Assembly: GCF_029338295.1 (NCBI RefSeq)
Contig: NZ_CP119792.1
Location: forward strand, 124,001 to 188,000
Length of the DNA: 64,000 nucleotides
Direction of reading: 5' to 3'
DNA from: Haladaptatus sp. QDMS2
Lineage (GTDB): Archaea > Halobacteriota > Halobacteria > Halobacteriales > Halococcaceae
Of the stretch, positions 26,384 through 36,512 are shown piece by piece. The notes beneath the pieces are model-generated. The model saw only the letters and a program-made list of their open reading frames with translations, searched no databases and had not been told where the DNA came from. Each line of letters opens with the position of its first letter. The first letter of the stretch is position 1. The translations under genes were made by a program, and so were the position numbers.

Positions 26384-28015
26384 ATGCGAAGGATTGTCCT
26401 CCCCCTGACCGTCGCATTGTTGCTCGTGGCGGCCGGGTGCAGTGGTGCAGGATTCGATGGCGGGAACGGCGCGAATGCCGGTGGCAATGCGGGTAGCATC
26501 GGACTCGCTGCGGGCGGGGCGAACGACGCCACCGCCTTCCGAAACAACGTGAACGAAGGCTACGTCCCACAACCCACGGACATGACCGTGGAGGGGTTGT
26601 TCCACGATTACTACTTCGACACGGGGCAGGCCGAAGCGTGCGGAGAACTGTTCTGTCCCTCCTACTCGCGAGCGGTGAGCGAAGACCCGTTCTCGAAGCA
26701 AACCGAGCGCTACCTCACCGTCGGATTGAATTCGGGACTCTCGAAGGCTGACTTCGAGCGCAAGAAACTGAATCTCGTCGTGGTCCTCGACACGTCGGGG
26801 TCGATGGAGTCACCGTTCTCGAAGTATTACTACGACGGCGGTGAGAAGCAGACTGTCGAAGACGAGCAGGCGAAAATGGCGGTCGCCCGTGAATCGGTCG
26901 TCGCGCTCACGGAGCATCTCGAAGCGGACGACCGCTTCGGACTGGTCACGTACGACGATTCTGCCCAGGTGATTCACCCGCTTGACCGGGTGGACGAGAC
27001 GGACATGGACTACCTCAGAGACCGCATCCGGGGCCTGAACGCAGGCGGTGGCACGAACTTCGACGACGGTCTCCAAACGGCCACCTCGATGCTCGAACCC
27101 CACCGCGACGCGAACCAGAGCGAATACGAAACGCGCATCATCTTCGTCACCGACGCGATGCCGAACCTCGGCGACACCTCGGGCGAATGGCTTTCGGGGC
27201 GATTACAGGACAACGCGAACCACAACATCTACTCCACGTTCGTCGGTGTGGGTGTGGACTTCAACACGCGATTCGTCGAGACGATTAACGAGGTTCCAGG
27301 AGCCAACTACTACACCGTCAACACGCCCGACCAGTTCCGCGACCGGATGGACGAGGGATTCGACTACATGGTGACGCCGCTCGTGTTCAACCTCTCCGTC
27401 TCGCTCGACTCGGACGCCTACGAAATCGCACAGGTGTACGGGTCGCCAACAGCCGAAGAAGCCACCGGCGAGGTCATGTCCGTCCAGACGCTGTTCCCCT
27501 CGCGACGCGAGGCAAACCGAACGGAGGGCGGCATCATCCTCGTGAAGCTCAGAGAGACTGGAGCAGGAGACAGCATTCGACTCAAGGCCAGTTTCGAGAC
27601 GCGAACCGGAGAGCGACACGAATCGACCCGAGCCGTCGAATTTGGCAACCACGAGGCCCCGTATTACGACAACTCGGGGGTACGCAAGGCGGTCGTCCTC
27701 TCACGATACGCCAACCTGATGCGTAACTGGGCGGCCTACGAGCGAGTGCAGGCAGCCAATGGCGAAGCCGACCCGCCCGCGGACGGTATCGAATACCGAG
27801 AGGAATTCGGAGAGTGGGAGCAACAGTCCGTCCCCCTCGCCGTATCCCCGCCGTACGACCAGCGAATCGCAGCGTTCGAGCAATACTTCCAAAAGGAGAT
27901 GACCGCACTCTCTGATTCGGATATGCAACAGGACGCGGCGATATTGGCGACGCTCCGGACGAACGCCACTACTAGGACTGCCACGAAGTCACCGACGGCG
28001 AACGCGACGGGTTAA
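26384..28015 (+). CDS. VWA-domain lipoprotein (YfbK-like)
   Basis: 543 aa. N-terminal Sec signal with lipobox LLVAAGC (Cys 19) followed by a Gly/Asn-rich linker, so the protein is probably anchored outside the membrane. The von Willebrand A domain covers about residues 127-320, with the MIDAS motif VVLDTSGSMES near 136, GGGTNFDDGL and FVTDAMPNLGD. The C-terminal part resembles the YfbK/DUF3520 region. A TATA-like attatatt at about 26350-26357 gives a start site at or next to the ATG (leaderless). Likely a metal-dependent protein-protein adhesion surface; partner unknown. Confidence 0.85.
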   Translation: MRRIVLPLTVALLLVAAGCSGAGFDGGNGANAGGNAGSIGLAAGGANDATAFRNNVNEGYVPQPTDMTVEGLFHDYYFDTGQAEACGELFCPSYSRAVSEDPFSKQTERYLTVGLNSGLSKADFERKKLNLVVVLDTSGSMESPFSKYYYDGGEKQTVEDEQAKMAVARESVVALTEHLEADDRFGLVTYDDSAQVIHPLDRVDETDMDYLRDRIRGLNAGGGTNFDDGLQTATSMLEPHRDANQSEYETRIIFVTDAMPNLGDTSGEWLSGRLQDNANHNIYSTFVGVGVDFNTRFVETINEVPGANYYTVNTPDQFRDRMDEGFDYMVTPLVFNLSVSLDSDAYEIAQVYGSPTAEEATGEVMSVQTLFPSRREANRTEGGIILVKLRETGAGDSIRLKASFETRTGERHESTRAVEFGNHEAPYYDNSGVRKAVVLSRYANLMRNWAAYERVQAANGEADPPADGIEYREEFGEWEQQSVPLAVSPPYDQRIAAFEQYFQKEMTALSDSDMQQDAAILATLRTNATTRTATKSPTANATG

Positions 28016-28028
28016 GAACGGTGCCGTC

Positions 28029-28778
28029 TCAGGCGCAAGAGAAGCCGCCGTCGACGACGAGCGCCTCACCGGTTATCCAACTGGCCTCGTCGCTCGCGAG
28101 AAACAGCATGGCATTGGCCACGTCTTCTGGTTGCCCGAGTCGCCGGAGGGGATAGGCGTCGGCCATCCGTGAGGCGATTTCGTCCCACTCATCGTCTGCG
28201 TGGTCGGCTTTCGGCATGGGCGTCTCGGTGACGCCCGGACAAACCGCGTTCACGCGCACGCCGTCGGGTCCGACCTCTGCGGCGATAGCGCGAGTAACGT
28301 TCACCACCGCTCCCTTTGTCAGCGAGTAGCCCGCGTACTTCGGCGACCCGATGACACCCGCGAGCGACGCGGTGTTGACGATAGCCCCTGAACCCTGTCG
28401 TTTGAAGTGTGGGAGTGCCGCCGCACAGCCGTTCCAGACGCCTTTAACGTTCACGTCGATGAGCCGGTCGAGTTCACCGTGGGCAAGGTCCTCCATCGGC
28501 GTCGCGTGGTGCATGATGCCCGCGTTGTTGAGCAGAATGTCGAGGCCGAATTCGGCTGCCGTCGCGTCGATTGCGTCCTCGAATGCAGTCGAATCACGCA
28601 CGTCGAGTTCGTGAGCCACCGCCTCTCCGTCGAGTTCATGTACGAGTTCTTCGACACCTGACTCGTCCACGTCGGCGGCGATGACCGTCGCTCCTTCGGC
28701 GGCGAATCGCTCGGCGGCCGCTCGGCCGAGTCCCGACGCCGCGCCCGTGATGAATGCTGTTTTGTTAGCAAGACGCAT
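28029..28778 (-). CDS. SDR-family oxidoreductase (classical, YxxxK type)
   Basis: 249 aa. Cofactor motif ITGAASGLGRAAAERFAAEG, followed by an Asp at the end of the second strand (AADVDES), which favours NAD(H). NNAG motif in LLNNAGIMHH, catalytic Ser-Tyr-Lys with YAGYSLTKGAV, and the PG motif VCPGVTETPM. Substrate unknown. It is 46 bp downstream of the FAD oxidoreductase gene on the same strand and may be co-transcribed. Confidence 0.88.
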   Translation of the reverse strand: MRLANKTAFITGAASGLGRAAAERFAAEGATVIAADVDESGVEELVHELDGEAVAHELDVRDSTAFEDAIDATAAEFGLDILLNNAGIMHHATPMEDLAHGELDRLIDVNVKGVWNGCAAALPHFKRQGSGAIVNTASLAGVIGSPKYAGYSLTKGAVVNVTRAIAAEVGPDGVRVNAVCPGVTETPMPKADHADDEWDEIASRMADAYPLRRLGQPEDVANAMLFLASDEASWITGEALVVDGGFSCA

Positions 28779-28824
28779 GGGCTATCGACGGAGTCCGGAC
28801 GGTTAAAACGAGTGCCTGCGGCGG

Positions 28825-30249
28825 TTATGGCGCGATGTTGCGGTTCACGCGGAACACGTTGTCCGGGTCGTATGACCGTTTGACCTCCACGAGACGGTCG
28901 TAGTTCTCGCCGTACGTGGCCTGCAGGCGCTCTGGACCATCTTCTGCCGTCTGGAAGTTGACGTACGAGGTGTCGGTCGAGAAGGGCTGTAACCGCGCCC
29001 AGGCGTCGCGAACCCACTGTTTGTACGCTTCCTCGTTCGGCTCGCCCGGCTCCCACATCCCAGATGCCCCGAAGACGAACTGCACATCGCGGTTCCCGAT
29101 GGCCCCGTCGTCTGCGGGTCGTTCGTTGATTGCCCCACCCAGGTGGGCGGCGACGAGCTGTCCGCCCGGAATCGGACACTCCGCGGCCAGTTCGTCCATC
29201 GTCGCGTGTAACTCGGGCGTCAGGTCGGTGGCGAATCCGGTCTTCCAGTAGTAGTGCCACCCAGTCGGTTCCGTCTCGTCGAGCGAGGATTGCAATACCG
29301 TGTACGGCATCGGTTGAAGTAAATCGACGACCGGGTCGGGAAGTGCGCGAAGCGGAGCGAGCGCCTCCTCTGCGTCGTCGAGGTTGCCACTGTAGCAGAC
29401 TGTCATCGCGCAGATGCGCTTCCCATGGGCTTCCTCGGGGACGAACGGCGCTGGCGGCGCTCGCATCAGAATCTGGAAGGCCGTCAATTCACGAGGTGCG
29501 GTTTCGGTGAGTTCCCGGTAGGCTGCGAGCACCGCGTCGGCGTGCACTGCAGGCCACGCGATGAGCCCGCCGTACACTAGGGGGCCAACGTCGTGGAGTC
29601 TGTAGGTGAAGGAAGTGACGACGCCGAAGTTGTGTCCGGCCCCGCGGAGCGCCCAGAAGAGGTCTGGATTTTCCTCGCGGCTGGCACGGCGGACCTGCCC
29701 GTCCGCGGTGACGATTTCGACCGACAGCAGGTTGTCGACCGCCCATCCAAAGCGGCGAGTAAGGTAGCCAAACCCACCTCCGAGGGTCAATCCAGCGATG
29801 CCGGTATCTGAGATGAACCCGAGCGGCGTGGCGAGGCCGTGGAGCTGCGTCTCCCTGTCTACGTCACCGAGTTCACACCCGGCCTGGGCCGTCACGGTTC
29901 GCGCGTCCGGGTCGACGATGACGCCGGTGAGGTTCGACATATCTATGGTCAGTCCTCCATCGGTGAGCGCCGTACCGCCGATGTTGTGACCCCCGCCTTT
30001 TACCGAGAGCAGGAGGTCGTTTTCGCGGGCGAAGTTCACCGCCTCGACGACGTCCGCCGTGCCCGTCGGCTGGACGACCAGGGCCGGTGTTTTTTCGACC
30101 ATTCCGTTCCAGATACGGGTCGCCTCATCAAATCCCTCGTCGCCGGGCTCAAGCAGTGGGCCTCGGAGCGCCGCACGGAACGTTTCGACGCGGTCCGCGG
30201 AAAGTGTCGTCGTCGGTCCGTCTCGTGTTGTAACGTCCAACTGTGTCAT
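28825..30249 (-). CDS. FAD-linked oxidase (berberine-bridge-enzyme type)
   Basis: 474 aa PCMH-type flavoprotein. FAD-binding segment LVVQPTGTADVVEAVNFARE, then LLSVKGGGHNIGGTALTDGGLTIDMS containing the histidine usually bound covalently to FAD, then TLGGGFGYLTRRFGWAVDNLL. C-terminal tail SYDPDNVFRVNRNIAP is the conserved BBE tail. Oxidises an unknown alcohol, sugar or alkaloid-like substrate. Upstream of the SDR gene on the same strand, so the two may act in sequence. Confidence 0.88.
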   Translation of the reverse strand: MTQLDVTTRDGPTTTLSADRVETFRAALRGPLLEPGDEGFDEATRIWNGMVEKTPALVVQPTGTADVVEAVNFARENDLLLSVKGGGHNIGGTALTDGGLTIDMSNLTGVIVDPDARTVTAQAGCELGDVDRETQLHGLATPLGFISDTGIAGLTLGGGFGYLTRRFGWAVDNLLSVEIVTADGQVRRASREENPDLFWALRGAGHNFGVVTSFTYRLHDVGPLVYGGLIAWPAVHADAVLAAYRELTETAPRELTAFQILMRAPPAPFVPEEAHGKRICAMTVCYSGNLDDAEEALAPLRALPDPVVDLLQPMPYTVLQSSLDETEPTGWHYYWKTGFATDLTPELHATMDELAAECPIPGGQLVAAHLGGAINERPADDGAIGNRDVQFVFGASGMWEPGEPNEEAYKQWVRDAWARLQPFSTDTSYVNFQTAEDGPERLQATYGENYDRLVEVKRSYDPDNVFRVNRNIAP

Positions 30250-30345
30250 GCTCGTTCACAACTAGATACGATAGATTCGAACATCTATCTGCCTCGTGAA
30301 ACCTTTCACGCCGTGAAACTGAACCGTACCTGGTCGGTTTCGCGG

Positions 30346-31167
30346 TTAGAACGGTGCTTCCTCGAGCGGGCCTTCGAACTGCGCAGGTGAGACCGGTTTC
30401 GCCTCGTTGCGAACCTGTTCGTAGACGGAAATCGCCCACTTGCGGGCCGCTGGCGCGTCGGTGTCGATGATGGCCACGAGCGCCCCGGTGTCGAGATCGT
30501 GACAGCAGATGCCCACCCGGTCGTCGACGATTCCGAGACCACAGCGGTCACCGTCGGGAAGGTTATCGTGGACGAAAACGGCGCAGTTCTCACTCGTCGC
30601 GACCGCACGCACCCGGTCCGGGTTCCAGGCGTAGGTACCTTCGAGGGAGGTTGGCGAGAAGACGTATTCGAGTTCCATCCCGCCGAGAACGGCGTCGCAC
30701 ACCGCTTCGTTGTTGATCGACTTCTGGACGATGGTGTCGAATCCCCACATTCGCTCTGTATTCTCGATGAGATGAGTGAGGCGAGCGACGGGTTCGTACG
30801 GGTAGCCTGGTCCGGGCCGTGAGACGACGGCGTCGGCGAACAGCTCCACTGAAAATCCCGGCATCTCGCGAGGTAACCACTGCCAGACGTCGCGGAGTTT
30901 GTGTTCCGTCTCCATTGCGTCGCGGAGCGTGAGAAATTGCTCTGCGACGAACGCACCGAGCGAGGTTAGTTCGTAGGTCCGACCGGCCCGGTGAATCCAG
31001 TTGCGCTCCTCGAAATCGGCGATGATGCGACCCATCGTCGGCGAAGAAGCGCCGGTCACCTGTCGCAGGTCGCCTCGGTCGTGTGGTTCCGTCGTCAGCG
31101 CTTCGAGGACGCCGACCCGGTGGGCCGACCGGGCGAGAAACTCGATTTCTTCGACAGCCGAGTCCAT
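30346..31167 (-). CDS. wHTH transcriptional regulator with FilR1-type domain
   Basis: 273 aa. Residues 1-75 are a winged helix (EEIEFLARSAHRVGVLEALTTEP, ASSPTMGRIIADFEERNWIHR). The C-terminal half matches the FilR1/DUF1724 sensor found in archaeal regulators (AVFVHDNLPDGDRCGLGIVDDRVGICCHD, GALVAIIDTDAPAARKWAISVYEQVR). Likely controls the nearby FAD oxidase/SDR pair; the ligand is not known. Starts ATG 31167. Confidence 0.8.
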   Translation of the reverse strand: MDSAVEEIEFLARSAHRVGVLEALTTEPHDRGDLRQVTGASSPTMGRIIADFEERNWIHRAGRTYELTSLGAFVAEQFLTLRDAMETEHKLRDVWQWLPREMPGFSVELFADAVVSRPGPGYPYEPVARLTHLIENTERMWGFDTIVQKSINNEAVCDAVLGGMELEYVFSPTSLEGTYAWNPDRVRAVATSENCAVFVHDNLPDGDRCGLGIVDDRVGICCHDLDTGALVAIIDTDAPAARKWAISVYEQVRNEAKPVSPAQFEGPLEEAPF

Positions 31168-31300
31168 ACGCTAGATTCGAGAGCGCAGTAGATAGCCGTT
31201 CGTAGCGTTCTGGCGTGAATCGATTCGTGCGGCTGTCTCAATGGCGGATAGGAAAGCGAAAACGAGGGGTTACAACGGAAAAATGGTGTTACCGCGCCGT

Positions 31301-32680
31301 TTATAGCTGGTCTTTCCAGGGCCAGTCGCGCTCCTCGCCCCACGGCCAGGTTTGCGTGGCTTTCATTCCAGCGTCGAACCGTTGGGATTCTGCTGCATCT
31401 TTTATCGCTCCGGCGTCGACGTTGGGGACTTCGACGTCGGACTGGGCGAGGCGGGCGACGCCCGCGGCGCAGAGAATCGAGAGGTCGCGCAGGTCGCGGA
31501 CGTCAAGTTTGTCGAGCGTGTCCCCGTGAGTATGACCCCACCCTCGGCTATTGTCCTTGCCCGTCGAACGCCCTTGCGCCCCGGCGACGCCGCGCTGGAC
31601 GAACGGCCAGTGGTCCGAGTGCGGACGGAGACCCGTTTCGATTTTGATGGGCATCTCGTACTCATCTGAGACGGCTTCGTACGCCTCACCGATTTCGTCG
31701 AAGCCGTGAGTGTGGATTTCGAGGTTTCGCGAGTAGCCCGCGCCGTCCACGTTCACGATGCACTTTACGTTCTCCAGGTCGTGGGTGTGACTCCAGTAGT
31801 ACGACCCGTAGAGGCCCGTCTCCTCTGCGCCGAAGACGACGAGGCGGACGCGCGTTTCTAAGTCGTCTGCCACCTGTGCGAGGATGCGCCCGACTTCGAC
31901 GACCATCGCCGTTCCGAATCCGTTGTCGTTCGCCGCGGTTCCCACGTCGTGGCCGTCCACGTGCGCGGTGAACAGCACTTCTTCCTCGGTGTCGGGACCG
32001 ACCACGGCCTCGATGTTTCGGGAGGTGGAACTCCCGTTTTCACACTCGACGGTGAGGTTGACCTCGACCGTGCCGTCTTCGCAGTAGCGCTTGAGTCGTG
32101 CGCCAACTTCCTTGCTCGCCCCGATGGCTGGGATGGGGCCGGGCCCGTTCGTGACGCCCACGTCACCCGTCGGTGGCAGTGCCCCCTCGATGTGGTTGTA
32201 GAAGACGAACCCGGACGCACCGTTTTCTGCGGCGTAGTGGTACTTCTCCGAGCGGTGGACCCAGCGGCCGTAATCCTCGGGAGTGACGCTTGACGCCATC
32301 ACGATACAGCCGTCGAGGTCGACGTCTTCGAAGTCTTCGGGAAGCCCGTAGCCCATGTCCACGAGTTCGCCAGAGGCCGCTCCCTCAGGGGTGCCCGGAA
32401 GTTCGACGATTTCGTGAGACCGGCGGAAAGTGGAGGTTCGGTCGCCGTGTTCCACCGCGAGCGAGGCTTCGCCGCGCCACCACCCCGGAATTGGGAACTC
32501 ATCGAAGGAGACCTCATCGAGTTCGACGTCCTCGAACGCGTCGTAAACGAGGTCTGCGGCGATTCGTTCGCCTTCTTGGCCCGGCATTCGATTGTTCAGG
32601 TCTTCGAGAGCGGAGAGCAGGTCCCAGCCGACGGTGCTGCGATACGTCGCGCCAACGACGGCGTCTGGTATTCGCGTCAT
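31301..32680 (-). CDS. M28-family zinc aminopeptidase
   Basis: 459 aa. Zinc-binding catalytic core near residues 235-330: FTAHVDGHDVGTAANDNGFGTAMVVEVGRIL and VVFGAEETGLYGSYYWSHTHD, with a late histidine segment SDHWPFV. A protease-associated (PA) insert precedes it (VDMGYGLPEDF through NHIEGALPPTGD). It removes N-terminal residues from peptides. No signal peptide is visible, so it probably acts in the cytoplasm. It is divergent from the peptide ABC-transporter operon, a sensible partner that would hydrolyse imported peptides. A 7-bp inverted repeat lies in the shared promoter region. Confidence 0.88.
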   Translation of the reverse strand: MTRIPDAVVGATYRSTVGWDLLSALEDLNNRMPGQEGERIAADLVYDAFEDVELDEVSFDEFPIPGWWRGEASLAVEHGDRTSTFRRSHEIVELPGTPEGAASGELVDMGYGLPEDFEDVDLDGCIVMASSVTPEDYGRWVHRSEKYHYAAENGASGFVFYNHIEGALPPTGDVGVTNGPGPIPAIGASKEVGARLKRYCEDGTVEVNLTVECENGSSTSRNIEAVVGPDTEEEVLFTAHVDGHDVGTAANDNGFGTAMVVEVGRILAQVADDLETRVRLVVFGAEETGLYGSYYWSHTHDLENVKCIVNVDGAGYSRNLEIHTHGFDEIGEAYEAVSDEYEMPIKIETGLRPHSDHWPFVQRGVAGAQGRSTGKDNSRGWGHTHGDTLDKLDVRDLRDLSILCAAGVARLAQSDVEVPNVDAGAIKDAAESQRFDAGMKATQTWPWGEERDWPWKDQL

Positions 32681-32730
32681 TCATGTGCTCTGTGAGATAC
32701 GGTGACAATAGTCTTGCGGTCCTGAAAAAA

Positions 32731-32753
32731 CATCTAAATTTTTATGTTAGATG
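32731..32753. promoter_or_regulatory. Inverted repeat between M28 peptidase and peptide-importer genes
   Basis: CATCTAA (32731-32737), 9-base spacer, TTAGATG (32747-32753), perfect arms. It lies upstream of the importer TATA-like gtatata (32788-32794) and about 50 bp before the peptidase start on the other strand, so one protein could control both. Confidence 0.45.
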
Positions 32754-32819
32754 GACATTATTTTCCACGTCCTTCTGATGCAAAGAGGTATATAGAGGGC
32801 ATAATTGATATCATATCGT

Positions 32820-34499
32820 ATGTCATCTGATAACGGGCCTCTGAATCGGAGGAGCTTTTTAAAAGCGGCCACCGCAGGTGGTGTGGCTGGGCTGACCACG
32901 CTCGCCGGCTGTACCGGCGGCGGTGACGGCGACGGCGAAGGTGACGGCGATGGGAACAACAACGCCGGACCCGGTGCTGGACTCCAAACGTACACGTACG
33001 TCAACAATTCCCAGAGCTACAACCCACCACGCCACGACGCCATCAACCTCATCGCGCGCCAGTTCAACGACCTCGGTCTTGATGTGAAGGTCGACGTGCT
33101 CGAATGGGGGACGCTCTACAACCGCGTGTCCGTGGAGTACAATTACAGCTTCTCGACGTGGCACACGTTCTTCACGGTCGACCCGGTGCTCGAACTCAGC
33201 AACACGATGCACTCCTCGAAGACGGGTTCGGGAGACGGCAACTACGCCGGCTACGAGAATCCCGACCTCGACGAACTGCTCGACAGTTACATGGCCGACC
33301 CCGACAAGAACTCGCGCGTTGAAACGATCCACGAGGTCCAGAAAACGCTGATGGATGACGTTCCGCAGATGCCGATTACGCACATGCCGGCCGCAGCCGT
33401 CTACAACAAACAGCAGACAGGCAACTGGCAGCCGGAGCTCTCCCAGGGCTTTAACTCCTACTGGACGATGGTCAACCTCGAGATGAAGGGTGGAGAAACC
33501 ACCCTCAAGGGCTACTGGCCGGAGACCCTCTCGACGATGAACGTTCTCGGACACAACGACGAGAACAAACACACCTACCAGTTCGAGGTCATGTACGACA
33601 CGCTCGTCCGCCTCGACAACACGGGGAACATCAACCACGACGTGAGTCTCGCGACCGAATCCAACCGGGTCGACGAGACCACCATCGAGTACACGATTCG
33701 GACCGACCACTCGTGGCACGACGGCGAGGACCTCACCGCAGAGGACGTCGCGTTCACCTACAACTACCTCGCTGAGAAGGAGATTCCGGTTTACTCCGTG
33801 CAGGCCGAGTACATTGAGGGCGCGGAAGTCGTGGACGACTCGACGGTTCGCATCAACATGGCGAAGCCACTCGGTCCGTTCAACACCCTCGTCGGCACGC
33901 AGATTCCCATCATCCCACAGCACAAGTGGGAGAGTCGAAACGAGCCGAGCCAGGCGAACGTCGAGCAACCGGTCGGCAGTGGGCCCCTTCAGTTCGATTA
34001 CTGGAACAAGGGCAGCGAGTTCGGCCTGAAGAAGTTCGAATCGCACTTCGCGCCCGTTGCCTTCGAGAAGCGCTTCTGGCGGATTATCCCCGAAGCCTCG
34101 ACGGTGTGGGAACTCCTCAAGAGCGGCGAACTCAACTACGAACCGTTCGGCCGTATCGACCGTTCGCTGAACGAGAATCAGGACCACGAAGCCATCGGCA
34201 CGAAGTTCGAACCGGCCACCTCCTACTGGCACTTCACGCCGAACGAGCGCCAGACTGGTCTCGACGACCCCGTCCTGCGCCGGGCGCTGGTCAACGCCAT
34301 CCCGCGGACGGCCATCGTCGACCAGATTCTGTTCGGCTTCCCGGACAAGGGCTCGAACGTCGTCTCGACGGCATTCGGCGAACTCCACACCGACGACGTG
34401 CCACAGTACGAGGAAGCGACAGAGAAGGCACGCAGTCGCCTCGAATCGGAGGGGTACAGCTGGAACGACAAGGATATGCTCGTCGGGCCGGACGCCTGA
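32820..34499 (+). CDS. Peptide ABC transporter substrate-binding protein (family 5)
   Basis: 559 aa Tat lipoprotein: RRSFLKAATAGGVAGLTT (twin arginine) followed by lipobox LAGCTGG, then a Gly/Asp linker. Family-5 binding fold: VDVLEWGTLYNRVSVEYNY, TTIEYTIRTDHSWHDGEDLTAEDVAFTYNYL, ELLKSGELNY. It captures oligopeptides or similar cargo outside the membrane for the permeases that follow. Start ATG 32820 sits about 27 bases from TATA (leaderless); an upstream TTG is not credible. First of a five-gene operon. Confidence 0.9.
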   Translation: MSSDNGPLNRRSFLKAATAGGVAGLTTLAGCTGGGDGDGEGDGDGNNNAGPGAGLQTYTYVNNSQSYNPPRHDAINLIARQFNDLGLDVKVDVLEWGTLYNRVSVEYNYSFSTWHTFFTVDPVLELSNTMHSSKTGSGDGNYAGYENPDLDELLDSYMADPDKNSRVETIHEVQKTLMDDVPQMPITHMPAAAVYNKQQTGNWQPELSQGFNSYWTMVNLEMKGGETTLKGYWPETLSTMNVLGHNDENKHTYQFEVMYDTLVRLDNTGNINHDVSLATESNRVDETTIEYTIRTDHSWHDGEDLTAEDVAFTYNYLAEKEIPVYSVQAEYIEGAEVVDDSTVRINMAKPLGPFNTLVGTQIPIIPQHKWESRNEPSQANVEQPVGSGPLQFDYWNKGSEFGLKKFESHFAPVAFEKRFWRIIPEASTVWELLKSGELNYEPFGRIDRSLNENQDHEAIGTKFEPATSYWHFTPNERQTGLDDPVLRRALVNAIPRTAIVDQILFGFPDKGSNVVSTAFGELHTDDVPQYEEATEKARSRLESEGYSWNDKDMLVGPDA

Positions 34500-34555
34500 A
34501 CGGGCCTGCCTGAATCGCATTTTCACCACATCATTCGAAAAGAGACAATACAATT

Positions 34556-35533
34556 ATGGGAAAAGCCAGTTTCATACTCAGGCGGTCGTTGCAGCTCCTG
34601 GTTACGTTCTGGGCAGTAGGGACCGTGCTGTTCTTCCTGTTCAGGTTGATGCCGGGGAATCCAACCTCGTTCGTCATCTCCCCGCAGATGACCCCCGAGG
34701 CCCGCCAGAAAGTCATCGAAAGCTACGGCCTCGACGAGCCAATGCACGTCCAGTACGTGAAGTTCTTGGAGAACGTCGCGACGCTGGATTTCGGCCAGTC
34801 GTTTCACTCGAACGCCCCCGTTCAGGACGTCATCATGACGTACCTGCCGAACACGCTCGTGTTGATGTTGACGGCGTTCGTCATCGCCTACACCTTCGGT
34901 ATCATCCTCGGCGTGCTCGCCGGCTGGTATCGTGGGTCGGTGTTCGAGCGCAGTACGGTCATCACCGCGCTGCTCGCCCGCAGCGTGCCGAGTTTCTGGG
35001 TGGGCCTCATCGTCCTCTGGATCTTTGGCACCTACCTGAACCTGATTCCGATGGAGGGGATGACCACTGCAGGAACCACCTACGACGGGTTCTTCGACAT
35101 GATAACCTCCGTCGATTTCCTCACCCACCTCGCCGCACCGGCGCTCGTCCTCGCCTACTACTTCATGGGCTACCCGCTGCTCATCATGCGGTCGTCGATG
35201 CTCGAAGTGCTCTCTGAGGACTTCATCGACGTCTGTCGCGCGAAAGGGCTGAGAGAACGGACGATTATGTTCAAACACGCCGCCCGCAACGCGCTCCTGC
35301 CAATCGTCACGGCAGCGGCCATCGCCCTCGGCTACGCCGTCGGCGGCAGCGTGCTCATCGAGACAGTGTTCGCGTGGCCTGGTATCGGTCGGGAGATGGT
35401 ACGAGCGGTGCTTCGCCGCGACTTCCCCGTCGCACAGGGGACGTTCATGGTGCTCGCCGCGACCATCATCATCCTGAACTTCGTCGCCGACCTCGCCTAC
35501 GGCTACCTCGACCCACGGGTGACCTACGACTAA
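34556..35533 (+). CDS. Peptide ABC transporter permease (DppB type)
   Basis: 325 aa with about six membrane helices. DppB hallmarks: LLVTFWAVGTVLFFLFRLMPGNPTSF at the N-terminus, the GLDEPMHVQYVKFL segment, and the EAA loop EDFIDVCRAKGLRERTIMFKHAARNALLP that contacts the ATPase. Pairs with the DppC-type subunit. Two bases separate its stop from the next ATG. Confidence 0.92.
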   Translation: MGKASFILRRSLQLLVTFWAVGTVLFFLFRLMPGNPTSFVISPQMTPEARQKVIESYGLDEPMHVQYVKFLENVATLDFGQSFHSNAPVQDVIMTYLPNTLVLMLTAFVIAYTFGIILGVLAGWYRGSVFERSTVITALLARSVPSFWVGLIVLWIFGTYLNLIPMEGMTTAGTTYDGFFDMITSVDFLTHLAAPALVLAYYFMGYPLLIMRSSMLEVLSEDFIDVCRAKGLRERTIMFKHAARNALLPIVTAAAIALGYAVGGSVLIETVFAWPGIGREMVRAVLRRDFPVAQGTFMVLAATIIILNFVADLAYGYLDPRVTYD

Positions 35534-35534
35534 C

Positions 35535-36512
35535 ATGTCCCAGGACAATTCGACCCGGTCGATCTTCGACGACCTGGGCACGGGAAGCGATGCGGACGAA
35601 ATCAACAAGTGGGAACGGACCGCACGCCTCTGGAAGGAGACTCTGCGAGAACACTGGTCGCTGCTGACCAAGGACCTCTCGGTGCGCCTCGCCATGCTGA
35701 TGGTGGCGTTTTTCATCCTCGTGGCCGTCTTCGCGCCAGTCATCGCGCCGAACCCCCCACTCGAACGTCAGTACCAGAGTTCGGACGAGATTCTCATCCA
35801 GAAATGGGCAGAACCCTCGTTTTTAGGCGGTGAGGGCGGTTACATCCTCGGGACGACGGCAGAAGGCTTCGACATCTTCAGCCAACTCATCTACGGAACG
35901 CGCTCTGCGCTGCTCGTCGGCGTCATCGCCGCCGTGTTCACCGCGGGCATCGGGACGCTCGTCGGCCTCGTCGCCGGCTACTACGGCGGGACCGTAGACG
36001 ACGCGCTGATGCGCCTCGTGGACTTCCTCTACGGGATGCCCCTGTTGCCGACGGTCATCATCCTCGTCGCGCTGCTCGGGCCGAGCCTCTGGAACATCAT
36101 CCTCGCGGTGATTATCCTCCAGTGGCGGGCCACCGCCCGCGTCATCCGGTCGCAGGCACTCTCACTGCGCGAACGCCCGTTCGTCAAGGCGGCGAAGGTG
36201 GCCGGCGCGAGCGACTGGCACATCATCAGCAGGCATCTCGCGCCGAACGTGCTCCCGATGTCGTTCCTCTACGGGTCGTTCGCCATCGCGTGGGCGATTC
36301 TCACGGAAGCGGGCGTCTCGTTCATCGGCCTCGGCGACCCCAACTCGGTGTCGTGGGGGACGATGCTCCAGGCTTCGCGGGCCTACTCGGCACTCTCGTT
36401 CGGTGCCTGGTGGTGGTTCGTCCCGCCCGGAATCTGTATCGGACTGCTCGTAATTAGCGGCTTCCTGATTGGCCGTGGCTACGAAGAAATCACGAATCCC
36501 AAACTACAATGA
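35535..36512 (+). CDS. Peptide ABC transporter permease (DppC type)
   Basis: 325 aa. N-terminal cytoplasmic stretch, one helix (LAMLMVAFFILVAVFAPVIAPNP), then a five-helix BPD_transp_1 domain. EAA loop SLRERPFVKAAKVAGASDWHIISRHLAPNVLP; TEAGVSFIGLGDPNSVSWGTML is the typical DppC motif. ATGA overlap with the ATPase gene downstream. Confidence 0.92.
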   Translation: MSQDNSTRSIFDDLGTGSDADEINKWERTARLWKETLREHWSLLTKDLSVRLAMLMVAFFILVAVFAPVIAPNPPLERQYQSSDEILIQKWAEPSFLGGEGGYILGTTAEGFDIFSQLIYGTRSALLVGVIAAVFTAGIGTLVGLVAGYYGGTVDDALMRLVDFLYGMPLLPTVIILVALLGPSLWNIILAVIILQWRATARVIRSQALSLRERPFVKAAKVAGASDWHIISRHLAPNVLPMSFLYGSFAIAWAILTEAGVSFIGLGDPNSVSWGTMLQASRAYSALSFGAWWWFVPPGICIGLLVISGFLIGRGYEEITNPKLQ